A stretch of 15,675 nt of DNA from Pseudomonadota bacterium (GTDB taxonomy: Bacteria; Pseudomonadota; Gammaproteobacteria; Xanthomonadales; Rhodanobacteraceae): the NCBI GenBank assembly GCA_021777635.1, contig JAJYDI010000028.1, positions 1-15,675 of the forward strand, read 5' to 3'. The position numbers and the translations under genes are program-made. The notes under the pieces are model-generated. The model saw only the letters and a program-made list of their open reading frames with translations. It was not told the origin of the DNA and made no database searches. Below, one piece after another: positions 1-10,081 of this stretch (position 1 is its first letter; each line of letters opens with the position of its first letter).

Positions 1-1
1 C

Positions 2-889
<888 letters not shown>

Positions 890-913
890 GCCAGGCGTAC
901 CCCCGCGATTCCC

Positions 914-950
914 GACGCCCGGTCTCGCAAGAGCCGGGCGTCATCGTTTG
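914..950 (+). terminator. Intrinsic terminator-like hairpin after pnp
   Basis: GACGCCCGG (914-922) pairs perfectly with CCGGGCGTC (934-942). CTC (924-926) and GAG (931-933) extend the stem past a one-base T bulge, closing on a GCAA tetraloop. Only a short T-rich tail (ATCGTTT) follows, so the hairpin is strong and the U-tract weak. Its position 24 bp after the pnp stop codon fits a transcription end. Confidence 0.65.
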
Positions 951-976
951 CGATCCCCGATGGTGCGGCGCACAAT
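948..976 (+). promoter_or_regulatory. Putative sigma-70 promoter for phaEC
   Basis: TTGCGA (948-953) and CACAAT (971-976) are separated by exactly 17 bp. Each hexamer matches 4 of 6 consensus positions. The start point would be near base 983, leaving a leader of about 158 nt before phaE. The site lies just after the pnp terminator, where the next operon needs a promoter. This is inferred from hexamers only, so it is moderate to weak. Confidence 0.4.
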
Positions 977-1140
977 AGACCCATGCATGCGGGCGGCGCG
1001 ATGACGCGGCCATGGATCCGGCGCGGGGCGGCCGTGGCGCGGCGACCGACAGGATGGCAAACGCCCGCAGGGCGAGGAGCGGATACCGCCCGACCGCGGA
1101 GCCGCGAACCGATGGATGCACAAGGACTCGGGAGATCAGC

Positions 1141-2253
1141 ATGGCCCATGCAGACGCGTTATCCGGCAGCGACTTCGAGCGACTGGCCCGGCAGTCTTGG
1201 GATGCCTGGCAGGGTTGGATGAAAGGTGGCGCCACGTCCGGCGCCGTACCCACGGCGGCGGCATCGTCCGAAGCGGCGGAACGCGCCCTGGCTGGCCTGA
1301 AGGGTTACTTCTCCCTGCTCGAAACATTGTGGGCGGGCGCCCCGGACGCCGCTTCGGCCGGCGATTGGCGCGGCTGGATGAGCGGCGTGTTCGCGGGACC
1401 GGGGCAGCCCTTCGCACAGGCGTTCGCGGATACCAGCGGCATGGCCGGTGGTGGTCCGGACGCGTGGCTGGCCGAGGCCCGGCGCGTTGCCGAGCCGCTG
1501 CTCGAAGGCCTGCGCAAGGACATCAACCTGCCGACCTTCGGCCTTGCCCGGGAACATCAGGAGCGTGGTCAGCGCCTGCTGCAGGCACTCACCGACCTGC
1601 AGCAGCAGATGGCTCAGTACCACGCCCTGCTGGCGCGCGCCGGCCGGCTGGCCGCCGAACGGCTCGAAGCGAAGCTCGCCGCGCATGCTGAGCCCGGTCG
1701 GCAGATCGACTCGCTGCGTGCGCTCTACGACCTCTGGGTGGACGCCGCCGAGGATGCCTTCCAGGAAGTCGCGCTGTCGCCCGAGTACCGCAGCGTCTAC
1801 GGCGCCCTGGTCAACGCGCAGTCCCGCGTGCGTCACGAGAGCCAGGCACAGACCGAGGTCCTCGTCCGCGAGATGGGATTGCCGACTCGCGGCGAGGTGG
1901 CGACGCTCGGCCAACGTCTGCATGAAGTGCGACGGACACTCCGTGTCCAGGGCGAACTGGCGCACGAGGTGGCTGCCCTGCGCATCGAGCTCGAAGCATT
2001 GAAGCGTGGCCGCGCCGCTGCGCCGATGCCGGCAACAACGCCCGAGTCGGTCGTGAGCAAGCCCGCGGTCGCTGCCGGCAAGCTCAAGGCCGGCGTGCGC
2101 GCCCCGGCGCCCGCCGCGGGCAAGTCCAAGGCCGTCGTGAGCGCACCGGCCGCTGCCGCCGGCAAGCCCAGGCCCACCGTGCGCGCGCCGGTGCCCGCCA
2201 GCACGCCCAAGCCCGGTGCCGGCAAACGCCGTCCTGCTCGCAAGAACCCCTGA
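1141..2253 (+). CDS. phaE: Class III PHA synthase subunit PhaE with repetitive basic C-terminal tail
   Basis: PhaE is the non-catalytic subunit of class III polyhydroxyalkanoate synthase; it binds PhaC and is needed for its full activity at the granule. The 370-residue product has the PhaE layout: an N-terminal aromatic-rich helix (FERLARQSWDAWQGWM), a core containing LRKDINLPTFGLAREHQER and DLQQQMAQYHALL, and a predicted coiled coil (about residues 245-287). Unusually, it ends in about 75 residues of low-complexity Ala/Pro/Lys/Arg sequence (residues 297-370) containing 14-residue repeats. I chose the ATG at 1141 because GGAG (1131-1134) sits 6 nt upstream; the same frame stays open to an ATG at 1012, but that start lacks a ribosome site and adds Arg-rich, non-family sequence. 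phaC follows after 9 bp, so the two are co-transcribed. Confidence 0.9.
   Translation: MAHADALSGSDFERLARQSWDAWQGWMKGGATSGAVPTAAASSEAAERALAGLKGYFSLLETLWAGAPDAASAGDWRGWMSGVFAGPGQPFAQAFADTSGMAGGGPDAWLAEARRVAEPLLEGLRKDINLPTFGLAREHQERGQRLLQALTDLQQQMAQYHALLARAGRLAAERLEAKLAAHAEPGRQIDSLRALYDLWVDAAEDAFQEVALSPEYRSVYGALVNAQSRVRHESQAQTEVLVREMGLPTRGEVATLGQRLHEVRRTLRVQGELAHEVAALRIELEALKRGRAAAPMPATTPESVVSKPAVAAGKLKAGVRAPAPAAGKSKAVVSAPAAAAGKPRPTVRAPVPASTPKPGAGKRRPARKNP
2029..2196 (+). repeat. Four 42-bp tandem units encoding a basic 14-residue repeat in PhaE
   Basis: Three clear in-frame units of exactly 42 bp occupy 2071-2112, 2113-2154 and 2155-2196. They encode AAGKLKAGVRAPAP, AAGKSKAVVSAPAA and AAGKPRPTVRAPVP, giving the consensus AAGKxKxxVxAPxP. 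A degenerate unit just before them (2029-2070, PATTPESVVSKPAV) keeps the second half of the pattern. After the third unit the tail continues without strict periodicity and ends GKRRPARKNP. The units differ at many bases, so the duplication is old or kept at the protein level. Confidence 0.85.
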
Positions 2254-2262
2254 GGAGCCGCC

Positions 2263-3333
2263 ATGTACAGCCCGTTGCGCATCGATCCGCTCAAGGCCCT
2301 CGAAGAAATCGAAACCTTCCGCCGCAAGCTCGCCGCCGGGCTGCCCAGTCTGCGCAGCCTCGGCGAGGTGCACTTCGGCGCCACGCCGAAGGAGGCGGTC
2401 TATCGCGAAGACAAGCTGGTGCTCTATCACTTCCGTGGTGAGCGCAAGCCGAGCGCGAAGGTGCCGCTGCTGATCAGCTATGCGCTGGTCAATACGCCGT
2501 GGATGACCGATCTGCAGGCCGACCGCTCGCTGGTGGCGCGGCTGCTGGAGCAGGGCGAGGACGTGTACCTGATCGACTGGGGCTATCCCGATCTCGCCGA
2601 TCGCTGGCTGACGCTCGAGGACTATATCGAGGGCTATCTCGGCCGCTGCATCGACGTGGTGCGCAGGCGTCACGACCTCGATGCGATCAATCTGCTGGGG
2701 ATCTGCCAGGGCGGCGCGTTCTCGCTGTGCTACGCCGCACTGCACCCGGAGAAACTGGCCAACCTGATCACGATGGTGACGCCGGTGGATTTCCACACGC
2801 CGGACAACATGCTCTCGCACTGGACGCGCGAGATGGACGTCGATGCCTTCGTCGATTCGCTGGGCAACATCCCCGCCGACCTGATGAACTTCTGCTATCT
2901 GACGCTGAAGCCGGTGCGCCTGAACCAGCAGAAGTACGTCGGCCTGGTGGACATTCTCGACGATCCGAAGGAAGTCGAGAACTTCCTGCGCATGGAAAAG
3001 TGGATCTTCGACTCGCCCGACCAGGCCGGTGAGGCATTTCGCCAGTTCATCAAGGATTTTTACCAGGGCAACAAGCTGATCAAGGGCGAGGTCATGATCG
3101 GCGGTCGCCGCGTCGATCTCGAGCGGGTGAGCATGCCGGTGCTCAACATCTATGCCGAGCAGGATCATCTGGTGCCGCCCTCGGCGGCGCGTCCGTTGCG
3201 CGACCACGTCGGTACCCGGGATTACACCGAGCTCAGCTTCAAGGGCGGCCACATCGGCATCTATGTCTCCAGCCGCGCCCAACGCGAAGTGCCCGGCGCG
3301 GTCCATGCCTGGCTGGCTGCGAGGGGTGGCTGA
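2263..3333 (+). CDS. phaC: Class III poly(3-hydroxyalkanoate) synthase, catalytic subunit PhaC
   Basis: The enzyme polymerises (R)-3-hydroxyacyl-CoA, usually 3-hydroxybutyryl-CoA, into storage polyester on granules. At 356 residues it has the short class III length; class I and II enzymes are much longer. It is an alpha/beta hydrolase in which the lipase serine is replaced by cysteine. The nucleophile is Cys148 in GICQGG, with Asp301 in YAEQDHLVPP and His330 in FKGGHIG. All three lie one residue from their counterparts in Allochromatium vinosum PhaC (149, 302, 331). The start is clear: GAGGAG overlaps the phaE stop codon and ends 5 nt before the ATG. No phaA, phaB, phasin or depolymerase gene is in the window, so monomer supply is encoded elsewhere. 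The catalytic set is complete and the enzyme should be active. Confidence 0.96.
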   Translation: MYSPLRIDPLKALEEIETFRRKLAAGLPSLRSLGEVHFGATPKEAVYREDKLVLYHFRGERKPSAKVPLLISYALVNTPWMTDLQADRSLVARLLEQGEDVYLIDWGYPDLADRWLTLEDYIEGYLGRCIDVVRRRHDLDAINLLGICQGGAFSLCYAALHPEKLANLITMVTPVDFHTPDNMLSHWTREMDVDAFVDSLGNIPADLMNFCYLTLKPVRLNQQKYVGLVDILDDPKEVENFLRMEKWIFDSPDQAGEAFRQFIKDFYQGNKLIKGEVMIGGRRVDLERVSMPVLNIYAEQDHLVPPSAARPLRDHVGTRDYTELSFKGGHIGIYVSSRAQREVPGAVHAWLAARGG

Positions 3334-3639
3334 GACCGCCGGGAGGTGTGAACGCCGGCGCGATGCCTTCACGATGCCGCGCAATCCGCCGAGCCATCCG
3401 CCGCGCCCTGCGGCCGGGCGTGCCGATCGGCCGCCGGGCGTGGCGCGGGACCGCGATCAGGGTCGTGCGCCGGTTGCCCTTGCGCCAGCGCCACGCCGAC
3501 AGCCCGGTCGCGATCCGGGACTCGCGCGCCGTTGCATCCGCAGCGCGCGCCGAACTCCTTGCCCGCAGAGGCGTCTATGCCTCATCGTGACGGACGCCGC
3601 TCGGCGGCGCCCTGATCGCCCGCCATGCCCGAGGACCCG
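3334..3639 (+). other. Spacer of about 300 bp between phaC and mtnA, no convincing gene
   Basis: I see no recognisable gene, RNA or clear terminator here. One frame is open for 80 codons (GTG 3348 to stop 3590). It would encode a very Arg/Ala-rich protein beginning MNAGAMPSRCRAIRRAIRR and ending LLARRGVYASS. Its middle codons have strongly GC-rich third positions, as real genes here do. However, the Shine-Dalgarno-like GGGAGG lies only 1 nt before the GTG, and the protein resembles nothing I know. It could be a small unknown gene, a decayed gene end, or chance in GC-rich DNA. A promoter for mtnA should lie in this region, but I cannot point to one. Confidence 0.4.
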
Positions 3640-4651
<1,012 letters not shown>

Positions 4652-4659
<8 letters not shown>

Positions 4660-5065
4660 GATCGGATTATTCTTTGTCGGCGGCGTGATCGGCTTTTTCG
4701 TCGATGCCGGCATCGTCCAGCTGCTGGTCAGCAAGGCCGGCATGGATCCCTACCTTGCACGCGTGTTCTCGTTTCTTTGCGCGGCCACGGTGACCTGGCT
4801 CTGGAATCGCCGCTACACCTTCGCCGCGCATCGCGGCCAGCACAGCAAGCGCGCCGAATGGATGCGCTGGATGGCCGCGATGAGCGGTGGCGCGCTGGTC
4901 AATTACGGTACCTACGCGCTGGCAGTATGGCAGTTCCCGCTGGTGCATGCCTGGCCCGCGCTTGGCGTCGCCGCGGGCTCGGTGACGGGCGCCGGCGTCA
5001 ACTATCTGGGTGCCCGCCACTTCGTCTTCGCCAAGCCTCGCGGGGGCGTCAAGACGCGGGCGTAA
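4652..5065 (+). CDS. GtrA-family four-helix membrane protein
   Basis: GtrA-family proteins are small inner-membrane proteins. The best known are thought to flip polyprenyl-linked glucose or other sugars for surface polysaccharide modification. The 137-residue product has four hydrophobic segments (about residues 5-26, 35-52, 73-93 and 101-121). It also has the two family signatures that end each helical pair, WNRRYTF (51-57) and GARHFVF (120-126). GGAG (4642-4645) is 6 nt before the ATG at 4652, and the start overlaps the end of mtnA by 8 bp. An earlier in-frame start at 4616 lies inside mtnA and lacks a ribosome site. No glycosyltransferase partner is nearby, so the actual substrate is unknown. 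The family call is firm, the function is not. Confidence 0.85.
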
Positions 5066-5089
5066 GTGCCCGTCTTGAAAGCCTTTTTT
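5051..5089 (+). terminator. Possible terminator at the end of the gtrA-like gene
   Basis: AAGAC (5051-5055) plus GGGC (5058-5061) pair with GCCC (5068-5071) plus GTCTT (5072-5076). There is a two-base bulge and a six-base loop that contains the gtrA-like stop codon. Seven bases later comes a run of six T (5084-5089). The U-tract is displaced from the stem, so efficiency is uncertain. Confidence 0.4.
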
Positions 5090-5111
5090 CGCCCTTTTCG
5101 CGGGATGCCTG

Positions 5112-5120
5112 TGCTACACT
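5112..5120 (+). promoter_or_regulatory. Putative extended -10 promoter element of gyrA
   Basis: TGCTACACT fits an extended -10 element (TGn followed by a TATAAT-like hexamer, 4 of 6 matches). It lies 72 bp before the gyrA start and after the gtrA-like terminator. No good -35 hexamer lies 16-18 bp upstream; TTGAAA at 5075-5080 is too far away. An extended -10 can work without a -35. A separate promoter is expected because gyrA is unrelated to the genes before it. Confidence 0.4.
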
Positions 5121-5192
5121 TCACGGATCGTTTGCGGGTCACCGCGGCCGTCCTGGGGCGGTCGCGTCCCGCCACCACCCGGAAGCCCCCTG

Positions 5193-7778
<2,586 letters not shown>

Positions 7779-7792
7779 CTGCGCTAACGCGC

Positions 7793-7828
7793 CCTGCGCA
7801 AGCCCCTGCACTCCGGGGCTTGCGCAGG
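7793..7828. terminator. Perfect 14-bp hairpin between convergent gyrA and peroxiredoxin gene
   Basis: CCTGCGCAAGCCCC (7793-7806) is fully complementary to GGGGCTTGCGCAGG (7815-7828), with an 8-nt loop. It begins 15 bp after the gyrA stop and lies 14 bp from the stop of the opposing gene, so one hairpin could serve both transcripts. Neither strand has a T-run after the stem, so it is a stable 3'-end or transcription-blocking structure rather than a classical terminator. Confidence 0.65.
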
Positions 7829-7841
7829 TGCGGCGGCTCCG

Positions 7842-8324
7842 TCAGCGGATGGCGGCCAGCATCGCCTCGGCGCTGGAGACCTTGAATTCGCCCGGCGCCT
7901 CGACGTGCAGCGCCTTGACCACGGCATCCTCGGCATAGAGGGCAAAGCGCTGCGAACGCAGACCCAGGCCGAACGCCGTGGCGTCGAGCTCCAGACCCAG
8001 TGCCCTGGTGAACGCGCCATTGCCGTCGGCCAGCAGATGCAGGCCCTCGGGGGTGTGCTGCGACTTGCCCCAGGCATCCATCACGAAGGCATCGTTCACG
8101 GCCATGCAGGCCACCTCGATGCCGCGCTGGCGGAAGTCCTCGAAGTGCTCGACGTAGCCCGGCAGATGCCGGACCGAGCAGGTCGGGGTGAACGCGCCGG
8201 GGACGGCGAACAGGACCACCTTGCGGCCGTTGAAGATCTCGTCGCTGGTCACGGCCGCGGGTGCGCCGTCGCGCATGATATTGAGGGGGGCGCGGGGAAT
8301 GCGGTCACCGATGCGGATGCTCAT
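7842..8324 (-). CDS. Peroxiredoxin of the Prx5/type II subfamily
   Basis: A thiol peroxidase that reduces hydrogen peroxide and organic hydroperoxides in the cytosol, usually recharged by glutaredoxin or thioredoxin. The 160-residue product carries the peroxidatic cysteine Cys49 in VPGAFTPTCSVRHLPGY, the hallmark of the Prx5 subgroup. A second cysteine at 73 (EVACMAVND) is placed as the resolving cysteine of plant type II enzymes. No glutaredoxin domain is fused. The frame stays open far upstream on this strand and runs into the hsp20 gene. I chose the ATG at 8324 because MSIRIGDRIP is a normal Prx5 N-terminus and GGAG lies about 9 nt upstream. The gene is convergent with gyrA and divergent from hsp20. 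The subfamily is secure; the electron donor is not known. Confidence 0.92.
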   Translation of the reverse strand: MSIRIGDRIPRAPLNIMRDGAPAAVTSDEIFNGRKVVLFAVPGAFTPTCSVRHLPGYVEHFEDFRQRGIEVACMAVNDAFVMDAWGKSQHTPEGLHLLADGNGAFTRALGLELDATAFGLGLRSQRFALYAEDAVVKALHVEAPGEFKVSSAEAMLAAIR

Positions 8325-8411
8325 GGGCAGGAACTCCAGGGGATGGGCACGGCGGCAGGCCATGCGGTCGGGTCTTGCGACATCGTACCGCGGCGGGCGT
8401 GAACACGCGGT

Positions 8412-8439
8412 CTTGATCGGCCGGCAGCCGGCCCTATCT
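8412..8439 (+). promoter_or_regulatory. Sigma-32 (heat shock) type promoter of hsp20
   Basis: CTTGATC (8412-8418) and CCCTATCT (8432-8439) are 13 bp apart. The RpoH consensus is CTTGAAA, 11-16 bp, CCCCATnT; the -35 matches 5 of 7 and the -10 matches 7 of 8 counting the free position. The spacer holds a perfect hyphenated palindrome, GGCCGGC-A-GCCGGCC (8419-8433), which also overlaps the first bases of the -10. Transcription would start near 8447, about 38 nt before the hsp20 start. The site directly precedes a small heat-shock gene, which supports it strongly. Confidence 0.62.
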
Positions 8440-8469
8440 TCGGGTTCAGGCGGCCACCGGCCGCATTTC

Positions 8470-8483
8470 ATGGAGGCATCCGT
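8470..8483 (+). promoter_or_regulatory. Small mRNA hairpin over the hsp20 ribosome site, possible thermosensor
   Basis: In the mRNA, AUGGA (8470-8474) can pair with UCCGU (8479-8483), including one U-G pair, leaving the loop GGCA. The Shine-Dalgarno GGAGG (8472-8476) is then half in the stem and half in the loop, and the ATG at 8485 lies just 3' of the stem. A second hairpin, GCGGCC-ACC-GGCCGC (8450-8464), lies upstream in the leader. Weak hairpins that cover the ribosome site act as RNA thermometers in many small heat-shock genes, but this one is short and does not match the ROSE or fourU classes. Confidence 0.3.
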
Positions 8484-8484
8484 C

Positions 8485-8937
8485 ATGACCATTACCCGCT
8501 ATACCCCCTGGGCGCTGTCGAACAACCTGCAGGGCGAGATCAACCAGGTGCTCGACCGCTTTCTCAATGCCGGCGAGTCCGACCAGTCCAACGTCGTCAC
8601 CAGCCAGTGGACGCCGCGCGTGGACATCCGCGAGGAGGACAAGCGCTTCGTGATTCTGGCCGACATTCCCGGTGTCGACCCCAAGGACATCGAGGTGCAC
8701 ATGGACAAGGGCATCTTGTCGATCAAGGGCGAGCGGACCGCCGAGAACAAGGAACAGCAGGGCAAGTTCACCCGGGTCGAGCGCTCGCACGGGTTGTTCT
8801 ACCGCCGCTTCGCGCTGCCCGACAGCGCCGATGCCGACGGCATCCGCGCCATCGGCCGGCACGGCGTGCTGGAGATCAGCATTCCGAAAAAGCCGGAAAC
8901 CACGCCGCGCAGGATTACCATCGCCGCCAGCGAGTGA
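8485..8937 (+). CDS. Small heat-shock protein, Hsp20/alpha-crystallin family
   Basis: An ATP-independent holdase that binds unfolding proteins in large oligomers and passes them to DnaK. The 150-residue product begins with an amphipathic segment typical of proteobacterial class A proteins (WALSNNLQGEINQVLDRF). The alpha-crystallin domain runs over about residues 42-140, with PRVDIREED, ADIPGVDPKDIEV and the conserved GVLEISIPK. It ends with the I-x-I oligomer motif ITI (144-146). The start at 8485 is set by GGAGG (8472-8476), 8 nt upstream; an in-frame ATG at 8470 overlaps that site and has none of its own. A sigma-32 type promoter lies upstream. A J-protein gene follows on the same strand after 218 bp, forming a chaperone pair. 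Confidence 0.94.
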   Translation: MTITRYTPWALSNNLQGEINQVLDRFLNAGESDQSNVVTSQWTPRVDIREEDKRFVILADIPGVDPKDIEVHMDKGILSIKGERTAENKEQQGKFTRVERSHGLFYRRFALPDSADADGIRAIGRHGVLEISIPKKPETTPRRITIAASE

Positions 8938-8940
8938 GCG

Positions 8941-8985
8941 TGATCGGGCCCGCGGCGGACTGTCCGCCGCGGACCCCCGTGATCA
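8941..8985 (+). other. Long hairpin in the hsp20-cbpA spacer
   Basis: CCGCGGCGGA (8950-8959) and TCCGCCGCGG (8963-8972) form a perfect 10-bp stem with a 3-nt loop. GGG/CCC and then TGATC (8941-8945)/GATCA (8981-8985) extend it outward past small bulges. It starts 3 bp after the hsp20 stop codon. There is no T-run, so it looks like an mRNA 3'-stabilising or attenuating structure between hsp20 and the J-protein gene rather than a full terminator. Confidence 0.55.
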
Positions 8986-9017
8986 AGCCAGACGGCGGGG
9001 GAACGCGGCATCATCCC

Positions 9018-9094
9018 GGCGCCGGCAGGGAGCTGGCGCCTTGGGTCGGGCAGCCGGCTTGATGCCGGCCCATCCCGGGCCGTTGCCTGCGGCC
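9018..9094 (+). other. Three further hairpins upstream of cbpA
   Basis: The remainder of the spacer has three more inverted repeats in a row. At 9018-9040, GGCGCC arms extended by a G-U and two G-C pairs close on AGGGA. At 9053-9069, GCCGGC arms flank TTGAT. At 9078-9094, GGCCG and CGGCC flank a 7-nt loop. I find no convincing promoter here, so cbpA is probably reached by read-through from hsp20. GC-rich DNA gives short inverted repeats by chance, so the significance is uncertain. Confidence 0.4.
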
Positions 9095-9155
9095 GTGGCC
9101 CGGCTTCCGCTGCAGCGACAGCCCGTGCGTGGCGACACTCCCAGCGGAGCAGAGC

Positions 9156-10049
9156 ATGGAATTCAAGGATTACTACGACACCCTGGGCGTGAAGCCCGAC
9201 GCCAGCGCAGCCGAGATCAAGGCGGCCTACCGCAAGCTGGCGCGCAAATTCCATCCCGATGTCAGCAAGGAGGCGGGCGCGGAGGAGCGCTTCAAGACGG
9301 TCAATGAGGCCTACGAGGTACTCCAGGACAAAGGCAAGCGCGCGGCCTATGACCAGGTGCGCGCCGGTGGCTATCGCGCCGGCGACAGCTTCCGTCCGCC
9401 GCCCGGCTGGGGTGGCGACGCGGGACCGGGGTCCGGCGCTGGCGCCCACGGCGATTTCAGCGACTTCTTCGAAAGCCTGTTCGGCCAGCCGCCGGGTGGC
9501 CGTTCGGGCGCGCGCGGCCGGCGCGGACGCGACGTGCAGGCGCACATCGATATCGATCTCGCCACGGCTTTTGCCGGCGGCAAGACCCGGGTGGCGCTGC
9601 AGGATGGCAGCCATGAACGCGTGCTGGAGGTGCGGATTCCCGCCGGCATCGCGCCGGGCCAGGTGATCCGCCTCGCCGGTCAGGGACATCCGGGCAGCGG
9701 CGGGCAGTCGTCCGGCGATCTGCTGCTCGAGGTCGGCGTGCGCGATGACGCCCGCTTCCAGCTCGACGGTCGCGACATCCGCGTCAGCCTGCCGGTGGCG
9801 CCGTGGGAGGCCGCGCTGGGCGCCACGGTGCCGGTACCGACCCTGGCCGGCACGGTCGAGATCAAGGTGCCGGCCGGCTCGCAAAGCGGGCGCCGGCTGC
9901 GACTCAAGGGCCGCGGGATGCCCGGGCACCCACCCGGCGATCAGATTGTCGATCTCGCGATCCGCACGCCGGCCGCCGGCGATGCGGATGCGCGCAAGGC
10001 CTACGAGGCTTTCGCACAGGCGTTCACCGGGTTCGATCCGCGCCAATGA
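9156..10049 (+). CDS. cbpA: J-domain co-chaperone of the CbpA/class B DnaJ type
   Basis: A DnaK co-chaperone: the J domain stimulates DnaK ATPase and the C-terminal domains bind clients; E. coli CbpA also binds curved DNA. The 297-residue product has the J domain at residues 5-70 with the essential HPD motif (33-35) in KFHPDVSK. A Gly-rich linker follows (about 78-128, with SDFFESLFGQPPGG). Two beta-sandwich client domains come next (from RGRDVQAHIDIDL to VDLAIRTP), then a C-terminal helix. There is no zinc-binding cysteine cluster, which marks it as class B rather than DnaJ itself. GGAG (9146-9149) is 6 nt before the ATG at 9156; a GTG at 9129 is in frame but less likely. No cbpM modulator gene follows: the next gene is on the opposite strand. 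Confidence 0.9.
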   Translation: MEFKDYYDTLGVKPDASAAEIKAAYRKLARKFHPDVSKEAGAEERFKTVNEAYEVLQDKGKRAAYDQVRAGGYRAGDSFRPPPGWGGDAGPGSGAGAHGDFSDFFESLFGQPPGGRSGARGRRGRDVQAHIDIDLATAFAGGKTRVALQDGSHERVLEVRIPAGIAPGQVIRLAGQGHPGSGGQSSGDLLLEVGVRDDARFQLDGRDIRVSLPVAPWEAALGATVPVPTLAGTVEIKVPAGSQSGRRLRLKGRGMPGHPPGDQIVDLAIRTPAAGDADARKAYEAFAQAFTGFDPRQ

Positions 10050-10059
10050 GGGAACCGCT

Positions 10060-10078
10060 CGGCATGCGATTCATGCCG
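10060..10078. terminator. Hairpin between convergent cbpA and GGDEF-EAL gene
   Basis: CGGCATG (10060-10066) and CATGCCG (10072-10078) form a 7-bp stem with a 5-nt loop. It lies 10 bp after the cbpA stop and 3 bp from the stop of the opposing gene. No T-run is present on either side. The position suggests a shared transcript end for both strands. Confidence 0.4.
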
Positions 10079-10081
10079 CGA

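Noticed and set aside
1012..1140. Upstream in-frame extension of phaE to an ATG at 1012
   Set aside because: The extra 43 residues are Arg-rich and unlike PhaE N-termini, there is no ribosome site at 1012, and a good GGAG precedes the ATG at 1141.
1159..3384. A 741-codon minus-strand open frame across phaE and phaC
   Set aside because: It spans two well-identified plus-strand genes and their junction and shows only shadow-like composition, so it is a GC artefact.
5075..5080. TTGAAA as a -35 box for gyrA
   Set aside because: It is 34 bp from the TACACT -10 candidate, twice the usable spacing.
8188..8484. Upstream in-frame extension of hsp20 overlapping the peroxiredoxin gene
   Set aside because: It would cross the divergent control region and the sigma-32 promoter. 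GGAGG points clearly to 8485.
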